DNA of 8,669 nucleotides from TMED161 sp964532515 (GTDB lineage Bacteria > Fidelibacterota > Marinisomatia > SCGC-AAA003-L08 > D37C17): positions 1 to 8,669 of the forward strand of contig CAZHKH010000064.1 of the NCBI GenBank assembly GCA_964532515.1, given 5' to 3'. Shown here in pieces: positions 1 through 6,262 of this stretch. The position numbers were made by a program, and so were the translations under genes. A model generated the notes under the pieces. The model saw nothing but the letters and a program-made list of their open reading frames with translations, did no database searches and was not told the origin of the DNA. Position 1 is the stretch's first letter, and each line of letters opens with the position of its first letter.

Positions 1-683
1 TATATCTCCTTTTGATAGTTAAGGTTATCATATTTATCTATTAACATTATTAATTCAGATGTAGTTCCATCATTTATTAATTGATTTTGCGCAAAGAATA
101 ATTCTGATATAAATACCGATTCAGAATCAATATCAGCGCTATTATTTATTATATATGAATAAACATTATTACAGAACTCAGAATCACTGTGAGATTTGCA
201 TTTTTGAGATAACTTGGATAGCATACTAGGATTTCTAGACCCAGAAATAAAATCATTCTTTAAAGATAAAAATGTATTTACTCCATTATATATATCAGTT
301 ATTTTTCTTAAATAATCATCTGGGGGATAATAACCAACAATCCGATCAATTTCAATACCATCATTATTTAAATAAACTAATAGTGGGATTCCCTGTCCGT
401 TAAAGCTATTAAATAATTCAGAGGCATCTTGATCGCTCCATGGTTTAAGCTTTATAGAAAGAAAATTTTCTTTGGAGAATGCTATCACTTCTTGGTTAGA
501 TAATGTCTCAGCATCCAGCCGGACACATGCTCCTCAGTTATCAGAATAAAAGTCTAAAAAAAGAATTTTGTCTGAATCGCCTGAAATCTGACTTAAGGCA
601 TCAGTAAGACTTCCATCATACCAAGCATATGACTCTTTGGCGCAGGATGACAGTAATAAAAAGACACAAATTCGAAGAATCAT
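1..683 (-). CDS. Thioredoxin-fold lipoprotein, probable selenoprotein (partial, runs off left edge)
   Basis: Exported thioredoxin-like protein, probably a thiol/disulfide or peroxide-type oxidoreductase anchored to a membrane as a lipoprotein. The start ATG (681-683) directly abuts the TAG stop of the FKBP gene, with no good Shine-Dalgarno, which suggests translational coupling. Residues 1-14 form a short hydrophobic signal ending in the lipobox LSSC, with C14 as the lipidated cysteine. The strand LFLDFYSDN leads to codon 50, an in-frame TGA, followed by G-A-C (C53) and RLDAETLSNQEV, as in thioredoxin_7-type proteins whose motif is CGxC. The cis-proline loop GIP (P100) and the following strand LLVYLNNDG confirm the thioredoxin fold beyond the TGA. 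227 codons are visible with no other stop; residues after about 145 resemble no domain I recognise and include two more cysteines. The best explanation of the TGA is selenocysteine at the catalytic first-Cys position. A nonsense mutation or a single-base sequencing error (TGT or TGC read as TGA) is the alternative. The thioredoxin fold is secure; the selenocysteine reading is inferred. Confidence 0.78.
504..533 (-). promoter_or_regulatory. Candidate bacterial SECIS hairpin just downstream of the UGA
   Basis: Immediately 3' of the UGA the transcript can form a hairpin. AGCA (531-528) pairs with TGCT (513-510), four bases (TGTG, 527-524) bulge on the 5' side, TCC (523-521) pairs with GGA (516-514), and the apical loop is GGCT (520-517). 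Bacterial SECIS elements typically have a short upper stem, a 5'-side bulge and a small loop starting with G; the E. coli fdhF loop is GGUC. A competing fold pairs TGTGTC (527-522) with GAGACA (509-504), with one mismatch and a 12-base loop. The loop begins 13 bases after the UGA, shorter than the 18 in fdhF, and the stem is weak. This is supportive but not decisive. Confidence 0.4.
534..536 (-). other. In-frame UGA, probable selenocysteine codon (residue 50, UxxC motif)
   Basis: On the minus strand the reading is D-N-TGA-G-A-C. Thioredoxin-like relatives have cysteine at this exact residue (CGxC), and UxxC is the usual redox motif of thioredoxin-fold selenoproteins. The TGA is the only stop in 227 codons of a frame that otherwise matches the family on both sides. 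General reassignment of UGA is unlikely, because none of the other eight genes in the window contains an in-frame TGA and all their tryptophans use TGG. No selA, selB, selC or selD is present in this window, so the decoding machinery cannot be confirmed here. Confidence 0.68.
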
Positions 684-1637
684 CTATTTAATATCTACCA
701 ATTCTACTTCAAAAATGAGTGTTGCATTGGGTGGGATTACTCTACCGGCACCTCTTTCTCCATAGGCAAGATTAGGAGGAATCACCAATGTTCTTTTGCT
801 TCCTACACTCATATCTAAAAGAGCTTCATCCCAACCTTTTATAACTTTTCCTACACCAACATTAAATCTTAATGGTTCGCCTCTACTATGAGAGCTATCA
901 AACTCGGTTCCATCTGGTAATAGCCCAGTATAGTGGACAAAAACAAGTTGACCTGATTCAGGTTTAACACCATCACCTTCTATATGCTCAATCATCAATA
1001 ATCCAGATTCAGTCTTAATCTCTTGGCCTGGTAATGAAAAATCAGGGTCTATAAATTTCTTTTTGACTTCAATTAATTCTACATCAAAAATTAATGTTGC
1101 ACCTGGGGAAATCAATTTTCCTGCACCTCTATCTCCATATGCTAAATCTGATGGAATGGTTAATATTCTATTGCCCCCTGGCATCATACTCATAACGCCT
1201 TCATCCCATCCCTTGATTACTTGACCTACACCTATAGCAAACTCAAATGGTCTACCTCTATCTTTAGAACTATCAAATTTTGTTCCATCTTCAAGTGTCC
1301 CAGTGTAATGAACCACCACCTTGTCTCCCTTTTGTGGAGACTCCCCCTTCCCAACAATAATATCTTTATATTGAAGTCCGCTACTAGTTGTTATTGGCTC
1401 TGCACTCATATTGCTCATTATCTCCTTCCATACTAATGTTGTTTTAGGACCAAAATTTCCAAACCCTGGGTCACCTTTTTTCATTCCCATTACTACCATT
1501 TGAAAATCTTGCACTAAATGATGATCAGGGGTATTGGTATCTATCGCCTTTGCTAAATCCTGAATGCTCATATTTCCATGGGCAAATAATAAGCCAATAG
1601 AAAAACATAATAATAGTTTATATAATTTTTGTATCAT
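684..1637 (-). CDS. Tandem-domain FKBP-type peptidyl-prolyl cis-trans isomerase, exported
   Basis: Predicted periplasmic folding catalyst of 317 residues that isomerises X-Pro bonds. Residues 1 to about 19 are a Sec-type signal peptide (hydrophobic LLLCFSIGLLFA). Residues 22-80 form an N-terminal segment that I do not recognise. Two complete FKBP domains follow, at about 85-192 and 210-317. FKBP12-like pocket residues are present in both: Y111, F121-D122, V140-I141, W144, Y167 and F184 in the first; Y236, F246-D247, V265-I266, W269, Y292 and F309 in the second. Both should therefore be able to bind proline substrates. The domains share the signatures HYTG, FDSS, VIKGWDE and LAYG.RGAG, consistent with an internal duplication. 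The ATG is preceded by GGAG at a spacing of 5 bases. The gene lies 18 bases after the nuclease and directly abuts the thioredoxin-like lipoprotein, so two envelope protein-maturation factors sit side by side. Confidence 0.93.
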   Translation of the reverse strand: MIQKLYKLLLCFSIGLLFAHGNMSIQDLAKAIDTNTPDHHLVQDFQMVVMGMKKGDPGFGNFGPKTTLVWKEIMSNMSAEPITTSSGLQYKDIIVGKGESPQKGDKVVVHYTGTLEDGTKFDSSKDRGRPFEFAIGVGQVIKGWDEGVMSMMPGGNRILTIPSDLAYGDRGAGKLISPGATLIFDVELIEVKKKFIDPDFSLPGQEIKTESGLLMIEHIEGDGVKPESGQLVFVHYTGLLPDGTEFDSSHSRGEPLRFNVGVGKVIKGWDEALLDMSVGSKRTLVIPPNLAYGERGAGRVIPPNATLIFEVELVDIK

Positions 1638-1640
1638 TAA

Positions 1641-1646
1641 TTCTCC
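1641..1646 (-). promoter_or_regulatory. Ribosome binding site of the FKBP gene
   Basis: GGAGAA on the minus strand places GGAG 5 bases upstream of the ATG at 1635-1637. This supports that start, which also gives a proper signal peptide. Confidence 0.7.
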
Positions 1647-1655
1647 ATTTAAAAT

Positions 1656-2618
1656 TTATTGTAAAATAGTATTGACTAGTATGACTACATCTAAAACATC
1701 AAGCGACAAATCATAGTTTACATCAGCAGTAATAATCAAACTATAATCTAGCGCTGTAGATCCAATGATGTAGCTAATATCTGTAATGATATCTAGTACA
1801 TCTAAAGAGCCATCATTGTTCATATCACCAGATATTGTCCCCTCATCCACCATAAAAATTCTACCAACAAGTGATGGGTCTATAACGTAGGGGTTGTTAT
1901 TTCCTTGATAGGATGCTATCATATTTGATCTATTTATTTCTATCTCATCAGGAAGATCATATAAATGCCAATCAATTAATTGTTCCTCCTGAAGATCCCA
2001 AAAACTTTCTGTTGCTACATCCACATAAATTGTATAAAAATAGAACATTGCTCTTGCTGTATTTCCTTTTTGTTCCTCGCGTGGCTCAAAACGTTCATCA
2101 TCCTGATTGGGAGGGTTGAATTTTTCAGCATACTCATCTATATATTCTGTAGGAATGGTTTCAATGTAATAATCATTTCTATACCATTTATCTGTATTGT
2201 TATCATAAGAATCTTGAAATGGATCATTGCCGCGCGAAGAATTAACATTTGATTTAGTAGGAAAAAGATGGTGCATGTCGCTTTTCATCGGCTCAGAACT
2301 AGCCCCTAAACTTTGTGGCCATGTATGCTCACAGTTTATCCCTTGCTCGTATGCGTTAGTACTTGGGTCCTGAGATAAGTCTAAAGTAATGGTATACCCA
2401 GAGTATACACCCGTTAGTTGATTTCCAGCTTTAATGTCAATTTCAGAGTACATGACATCCCTGGCATTATTGTATCCCAATGTATTTGATGTTTGGTAAT
2501 TATCATTGAGTAAATCAAATAGCTCATCGCCAAATAGACCCGCTCCAATCACATCCTGAGAGTAGGAAAACTGAATTAATGTAATAAATGTGATTATAGA
2601 TTTGACTCTAAATTGCAA
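1656..2618 (-). CDS. Secreted endonuclease I family nuclease with C-terminal dockerin-like repeats
   Basis: Predicted extracellular non-specific DNA/RNA nuclease of the EndA/Vvn (endonuclease I) superfamily, 320 residues. It starts at TTG (2616-2618). No ATG gives the N-terminus; the next Met is residue 56. The TTG start yields a signal peptide (residues 1-20, IITFITLIQFSYS) and has AGGGA 6 bases upstream. The nuclease domain spans roughly 25-255. Core motif CEHTWPQS carries E97 and H98, the usual metal ligand and general-base pair, followed by MKSDMHHLFP (H116, H117) and GNTARAMFYFY (N186, a likely metal-binding Asn by analogy). Residues 264-320 hold two dockerin type I-like calcium loops, with D265/N267/D269/D273/D276 and D299/N301/D303/D307/D310. 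The start overlaps the end of the upstream outer-membrane-like gene by 11 bases. Likely roles are nutrient scavenging from extracellular nucleic acids, or activity at the cell surface via the dockerin tail; both are inferred. Confidence 0.9.
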   Translation of the reverse strand: MQFRVKSIITFITLIQFSYSQDVIGAGLFGDELFDLLNDNYQTSNTLGYNNARDVMYSEIDIKAGNQLTGVYSGYTITLDLSQDPSTNAYEQGINCEHTWPQSLGASSEPMKSDMHHLFPTKSNVNSSRGNDPFQDSYDNNTDKWYRNDYYIETIPTEYIDEYAEKFNPPNQDDERFEPREEQKGNTARAMFYFYTIYVDVATESFWDLQEEQLIDWHLYDLPDEIEINRSNMIASYQGNNNPYVIDPSLVGRIFMVDEGTISGDMNNDGSLDVLDIITDISYIIGSTALDYSLIITADVNYDLSLDVLDVVILVNTILQ

Positions 2619-3258
2619 AAGCTATCCCTGCTGATAATGTTAAAAACCCATTTTGATCGGGAACCATATCTTTAATAAAATTATATCTTGCATTTGCATT
2701 AAATGAAAGTGGTAGAATAGGCGGTTTAAATCGTGCTCCAGCTTCAAGATGAAAGCCTGTAGTTGAAACTGCTAATTCATCTTCAATATAGTCAGTATTG
2801 GATAATTGTTCCGCATCAAGATTGGTTGTATTTTCAAAAGTTAATATTTCGGTATATGTAGATCCATTAATACCGCCCCCAGCATACACTCTAATGGTCG
2901 GAATCTTAAAAATAGGGCGCTGCGCTGATAAATTCCATGTTACTTTTGCCATGGGAAATTCTTGATCTATCAATGTTCCTGATAAGTCTTCATATGAATA
3001 GTTATATAGTGAGCCAGTTACATTAATCCCTGCTTCAAAGTCAATAAATGGAATTGCTGTTAAATATACAAAGCCACCTATGCCAACCAGTGAATTAATA
3101 TCAGTTCTGGTTACTGTCGCAATATCACCTGGACCTTCAAAAGAGGCTCCATCTAAAGTAAATGAATCTTGGGCGCCATTAATTCCTATGCCACCTAAAA
3201 TAGCATATAGAGATGAAATATTTATTGCTAAAAATAATACTACACACTTTTTAATCAT
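2608..3258 (-). CDS. Uncharacterised exported protein, probable small outer-membrane beta-barrel
   Basis: I do not recognise a named family. From ATG 3256-3258 the product is 216 residues. MIKKCVVLFLAINISSLYA is a clear signal peptide, probably cleaved after A19, and is preceded by a strong AAGGAGAGGG. A longer reading from 3312 would add 18 residues ahead of the signal peptide and has no such support. The mature protein is rich in Gly, Asn, Thr and alternating hydrophobic/aromatic residues (FVYLTAIPFIDFEAGINV, LPLSFNANARYNF). It ends in a hydrophobic strand, LSAGIAFAI, as in small outer-membrane barrels, and contains no mature cysteine. It is first in the minus-strand operon and its stop lies inside the start of the nuclease gene. 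An outer-membrane location is inferred from composition and the terminal strand; the function is unknown. Confidence 0.75.
   Translation of the reverse strand: MIKKCVVLFLAINISSLYAILGGIGINGAQDSFTLDGASFEGPGDIATVTRTDINSLVGIGGFVYLTAIPFIDFEAGINVTGSLYNYSYEDLSGTLIDQEFPMAKVTWNLSAQRPIFKIPTIRVYAGGGINGSTYTEILTFENTTNLDAEQLSNTDYIEDELAVSTTGFHLEAGARFKPPILPLSFNANARYNFIKDMVPDQNGFLTLSAGIAFAI
2625..2629 (-). promoter_or_regulatory. Ribosome binding site supporting the TTG start of the nuclease
   Basis: AGGGA lies 6 bases upstream of TTG 2616-2618, inside the last codons of the preceding gene. It decides in favour of the non-ATG start, because no in-frame ATG would leave a signal peptide. Confidence 0.55.
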
Positions 3259-3330
3259 AACCCTCTCCTTAAAAATATATTTTATTTGAAATCTTACCAT
3301 AAATATAACCAATTGTAGTAATATTTAGTG
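3259..3330. promoter_or_regulatory. Divergent intergenic region, presumed to hold both operon promoters
   Basis: This 72-base, very AT-rich gap separates two divergent operons and is the only place where their promoters can lie without being inside genes. On the plus strand TATAAC (3304-3309) could serve as a -10 element, but no convincing -35 is visible at the right distance. On the minus strand several TA-rich hexamers are possible. No individual promoter box or operator is called, because AT content alone makes such matches common. Confidence 0.35.
3261..3270 (-). promoter_or_regulatory. Strong Shine-Dalgarno that fixes the start of the outer-membrane-like protein
   Basis: AAGGAGAGGG on the minus strand sits just upstream of ATG 3256-3258. 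It is the best ribosome binding site in the window and argues against the in-frame upstream starts near 3312. Confidence 0.8.
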
Positions 3331-4260
3331 ATGATTTTCACACGTGATGATATAATTAAAAAATACCCTTGGATTAATCAATCAAAGCAACGGTTTATTG
3401 TTTCTGCTGATTATGATGGATTAATTTGTGCATCACTTTTAAATCACTATAAAAAATGGAACCTAGTAGGGTACTACAATCTTGAATCAATTTGGATCTC
3501 TGATGAAGCAAAAAAATATAAAGATGATATCATTTGGGTTGATTTAAATATTCTCCCTCACCAAGGAAGAGCGGTAGGAGGCCATATAATATCGATCAAA
3601 GATGAGTCACCCAAGGGGTTTGATACATCCTGCAACCCTAATATTTTAGCTGGGCTAAACTCATCAATGTTTAAAAAGAAATTCCCTCTTTCTACACTTT
3701 TATTTCTTTTGTGGCTATATAATATTCAAATTTCAAAAACAATACTCTCAAAGATGTTGGTATTGCATAGTGATTCATCTTGGTTGAAAGCTCAAAATTA
3801 TAATGAAAATTTTAATTTGTGGACAACAGCACTATGTGATTATGATTGGAAATGGTTATTCAGAAATGTTCTATCAAAAACATTTGAAAAAAGAATTGAT
3901 GATATCCTATATCCAGAATTAAGCTCCATCTATGCCATATCAGGCTATAGCAAGCTCAAAAGCAAAAACCTGTATCTGCAAAGCCGAGAGCTAAAAGTAA
4001 ATCCTGATTGGGATGAGGATGTAATTCATAATTTATTTGAAATTTTTGCAACTAATCTAAAATGGACTCCACCCAAATTACCTGAGATTACTAGCAGGGT
4101 AGATGGCAAAAAAAATAAAATTGCACTGAAAGATGTCAAAAAAAATGGGCTTCTAAATTTTTTAAAAAAAGAGAAAATTTTTTCCTACACCATAACATCT
4201 CCACAAACTTTAACTTATACTAGTTTTGGATCAACTTTAAAATCTCCTATTAAAAAATAA
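3331..4260 (+). CDS. Uncharacterised protein with a DHH-phosphoesterase-like N-terminus
   Basis: Product of 309 residues from ATG 3331-3333; a GTG three bases upstream is an equally placed alternative. No Shine-Dalgarno is visible. The N-terminal third resembles the DHH phosphoesterase fold. A strand leading into SADYDG (D27, D29, the DxDG motif) is followed by a helix and LVGYYNLESIWI, then IIWVDLNI (D71) and GRAVGGHII (H85), which sits where DHH proteins carry their histidine motif. A NPN and K-x-P segment follows near residues 102-120. The C-terminal half is Trp- and Lys-rich without recognisable motifs. DHH proteins such as RecJ or oligoribonucleases use these aspartates to bind Mn2+, but the classical Asp-His-His triplet is absent, so catalysis is uncertain. 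The gene overlaps pabB by one base (TAATG), yet no link to folate synthesis is evident. Confidence 0.6.
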   Translation: MIFTRDDIIKKYPWINQSKQRFIVSADYDGLICASLLNHYKKWNLVGYYNLESIWISDEAKKYKDDIIWVDLNILPHQGRAVGGHIISIKDESPKGFDTSCNPNILAGLNSSMFKKKFPLSTLLFLLWLYNIQISKTILSKMLVLHSDSSWLKAQNYNENFNLWTTALCDYDWKWLFRNVLSKTFEKRIDDILYPELSSIYAISGYSKLKSKNLYLQSRELKVNPDWDEDVIHNLFEIFATNLKWTPPKLPEITSRVDGKKNKIALKDVKKNGLLNFLKKEKIFSYTITSPQTLTYTSFGSTLKSPIKK

Positions 4261-5420
4261 TGAGAGAGATAGAAAAATATGGCGTCCCAGATGCAATTTT
4301 CTTTTCATTTGAAATAAATAAATATTATATGATATGGGGTTTTGATGATATCTATTCGATTTCAAAAGAGCAAATCAACAATAAAAACATATTAAAGGAT
4401 CTACAAAATAAAATTACTAGCTGGAAAGATGATTCATCTGAAATTGCTGCGGTTGGATTTTTATCCTATGATGCAAAAAATATTTTTTTCCCAAATATAA
4501 ATTTTCAACCTCTAAAATCGGATAGCCCTATCCTTTGGTTTGGAAAGCCTGCTGTTATCAAAATAGTTAATAAAGATGAATTGTTAAATTTTAATAAAAA
4601 TAAACTGAATCTTAAAAAAACAAAAAGTATTAATGATAGCAACCACTATCACTCAAAGATTAATCAAATTAAAAATTACCTGCGAGAAGGTGATGTTTAT
4701 CAAATCAACTATACCCAGCCCATGGAATATAAATTGGATGGAGAGGCCTTTGATTTGTATTTAATGCTTTTAAAAAATGCTGATCCAAAATTTGGGGCAT
4801 ATTTGAATATTGATTCTTTGAAATTTATAACCATGTCACCAGAAAAATTTTTTACTCGAGAAAATAATGATATATCATCATCTCCAATAAAGGGAACTCG
4901 AAAAAGATCTCCAAATAAAATAATTGATCAGGAACTGCTCAACGAACTAATGAATTCAGAAAAAGATAGAGCAGAACATATCATGATTGTTGATTTAATT
5001 AGAAATGATTTAGGTAAAATCTGTAAATTTGGTAGTGTCAATGTAAAAAATCTTTTTGGAGTAAAATCTTTTAATACAATTCATCATATGGTCACAGAAG
5101 TTATTGGAGAGCTTAAACCAAAAATTAATGAAACTGATATTTTTAAAGCGCTATTTCCTGGAGGATCTATTACAGGTGCCCCAAAGCAAAGAGCCATTGA
5201 AATTATTGATGAAATAGAAAACTATTCAAGAGGACTTTATACTGGGGCAATGGGAATTATATTAAACAACGGTGACATGATTTTTAATATTGCAATCAGG
5301 ACGCTTACTTTGAAAAATAATTTAATAAAATATCCAGTCGGTGGAGGAATCGTCTGGGATTCAGACCCTGATGATGAGCGAATGGAAGCAATTCAAAAAA
5401 GTAAAATACTATCTATCTAA
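4260..5420 (+). CDS. pabB: Aminodeoxychorismate synthase component I
   Basis: Cytoplasmic chorismate-binding enzyme that, with an amidotransferase subunit (PabA), converts chorismate and glutamine-derived ammonia to 4-amino-4-deoxychorismate for folate. It has 386 residues, the short form typical of PabB. The chorismate-binding domain is complete: REGDVYQINYTQ (142-152), SPEKFF (193-198), PIKGTR (209-214), SEKDRAEHIMIVDLIRNDL (233-251), IHHMVTEV, FPGGSITGAPK (299-309), YTGAMG and GGGIVWDSDP. K211 in PIKGT is the diagnostic catalytic lysine of PabB; anthranilate synthase TrpE has alanine there (PIAGT), so TrpE is unlikely. The N-terminal 120 residues are reduced and the TrpE-type tryptophan site is not apparent. 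The ATG overlaps the preceding stop, and pabC follows after 4 bases. No pabA/trpG glutaminase lies in the window, so it must be elsewhere or ammonia is used directly. Confidence 0.93.
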   Translation: MREIEKYGVPDAIFFSFEINKYYMIWGFDDIYSISKEQINNKNILKDLQNKITSWKDDSSEIAAVGFLSYDAKNIFFPNINFQPLKSDSPILWFGKPAVIKIVNKDELLNFNKNKLNLKKTKSINDSNHYHSKINQIKNYLREGDVYQINYTQPMEYKLDGEAFDLYLMLLKNADPKFGAYLNIDSLKFITMSPEKFFTRENNDISSSPIKGTRKRSPNKIIDQELLNELMNSEKDRAEHIMIVDLIRNDLGKICKFGSVNVKNLFGVKSFNTIHHMVTEVIGELKPKINETDIFKALFPGGSITGAPKQRAIEIIDEIENYSRGLYTGAMGIILNNGDMIFNIAIRTLTLKNNLIKYPVGGGIVWDSDPDDERMEAIQKSKILSI

Positions 5421-5424
5421 GTTT

Positions 5425-6249
5425 ATGAATATAAAATATTATCAAATTAATGGAGAAATAAAACGATCTGATAAAGCATTAATATCTGTGGATGATTATG
5501 GTCTGATGCGAGGATATGGGATTTTTGAGACTATTAGATTTAATAATAAAAAACTGTTAAAGATCAATCGTCATATTGATAGACTCTATAAGGGATTATC
5601 AATCATAAAAATTAAGATAGAGCATATTTCAAGAGAGAAGCTGATTGCAGATATTAACAATCTAGTTGAAATAAATAATATAGAGAATGGATTAATTAAA
5701 CTGGTTATTACAAAGGGAACTCCAGGAGCCAGCAATAATATTACACCTAATATTTATATCACTATAAAAAATATATATAGTATGCCAAAAGAGCCTGTAA
5801 AAGTAGTTTTTCTAAGTGAGTCTAAATATCCAATTGTACGCTTTTCCCCATCATTTAAAGGAATTAATTATGTTGGTAATATGATGGCAATTGAAGATGC
5901 AGAAAATGATGGTGCATTTGAATGTGTTTTTGTTGATGATAATAATAATATTACAGAATGCTCAATGAGAAATATTTTCTTTATTAACAATCAAACATTA
6001 ATTACACCGGCACTTAGCCTGGGAATACTTTCAGGGACTACACGATATGAAATACAGAACCTTGCAAAATTAAATAATATTGACTGTATAGAAAAAATAA
6101 TTAATAAAACTGAAGTTGATGATATGGATGAAGCATTCATTTGCTCCAGCGCAATTGGAATTCTTCCATGCTACTGGAATGGGTGGAAATCAGATTATAA
6201 AATAACAAAAAAGCTTCAGTTTTTATTAGAAGAATCGATACAAAAATAG
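5425..6249 (+). CDS. pabC: Aminodeoxychorismate lyase, class IV PLP aminotransferase fold
   Basis: Predicted PLP enzyme that releases pyruvate from aminodeoxychorismate to give p-aminobenzoate, completing the step begun by PabB. It has 274 residues from ATG 5425-5427. A longer in-frame reading from 5341 would overlap the end of pabB by 80 bases and adds residues unlike the family. The fold-type IV pattern is complete: the N-terminal substrate loop GLMRGYGIFETIRF (26-39), R49, the probable Schiff-base lysine K145 in FKGINYVGN, the glutamate E178 in ITECSMRNIFFI, and TPALSLGILSGTTR (194-207). Branched-chain and D-amino-acid aminotransferases share these motifs, so the PabC call leans on the 4-base gap to pabB. 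No Shine-Dalgarno is visible before the start, suggesting coupling to pabB translation. Confidence 0.87.
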   Translation: MNIKYYQINGEIKRSDKALISVDDYGLMRGYGIFETIRFNNKKLLKINRHIDRLYKGLSIIKIKIEHISREKLIADINNLVEINNIENGLIKLVITKGTPGASNNITPNIYITIKNIYSMPKEPVKVVFLSESKYPIVRFSPSFKGINYVGNMMAIEDAENDGAFECVFVDDNNNITECSMRNIFFINNQTLITPALSLGILSGTTRYEIQNLAKLNNIDCIEKIINKTEVDDMDEAFICSSAIGILPCYWNGWKSDYKITKKLQFLLEESIQK

Positions 6250-6262
6250 GTAATTTTCATAT

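Noticed and set aside
1..533. Reading the thioredoxin-like gene as a plain pseudogene broken by a nonsense mutation
   Set aside because: The only lesion sits precisely on the catalytic cysteine position and 177 codons downstream remain open with conserved fold features. A random nonsense mutation would rarely land there. Sequencing error remains possible and is kept as the main alternative.
1221..1436. Plus-strand open frame opposite the FKBP gene, and similar ones at 1913-2252 and 3080-3289
   Set aside because: They lie antisense to well-supported genes and their translations have no recognisable motif, so they are shadows of the real frames.
3328..3330. GTG as the start of the DHH-like gene
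   Set aside because: An ATG follows immediately at 3331 and there is no Shine-Dalgarno to favour the GTG. The difference is one residue, so it cannot be settled from sequence.
4108..4192. Runs of A and T near the end of the DHH-like gene, possible slippage sites or indel errors
   Set aside because: The frame remains open and ends in a natural one-base overlap with pabB. No alternative frame gives a better product.
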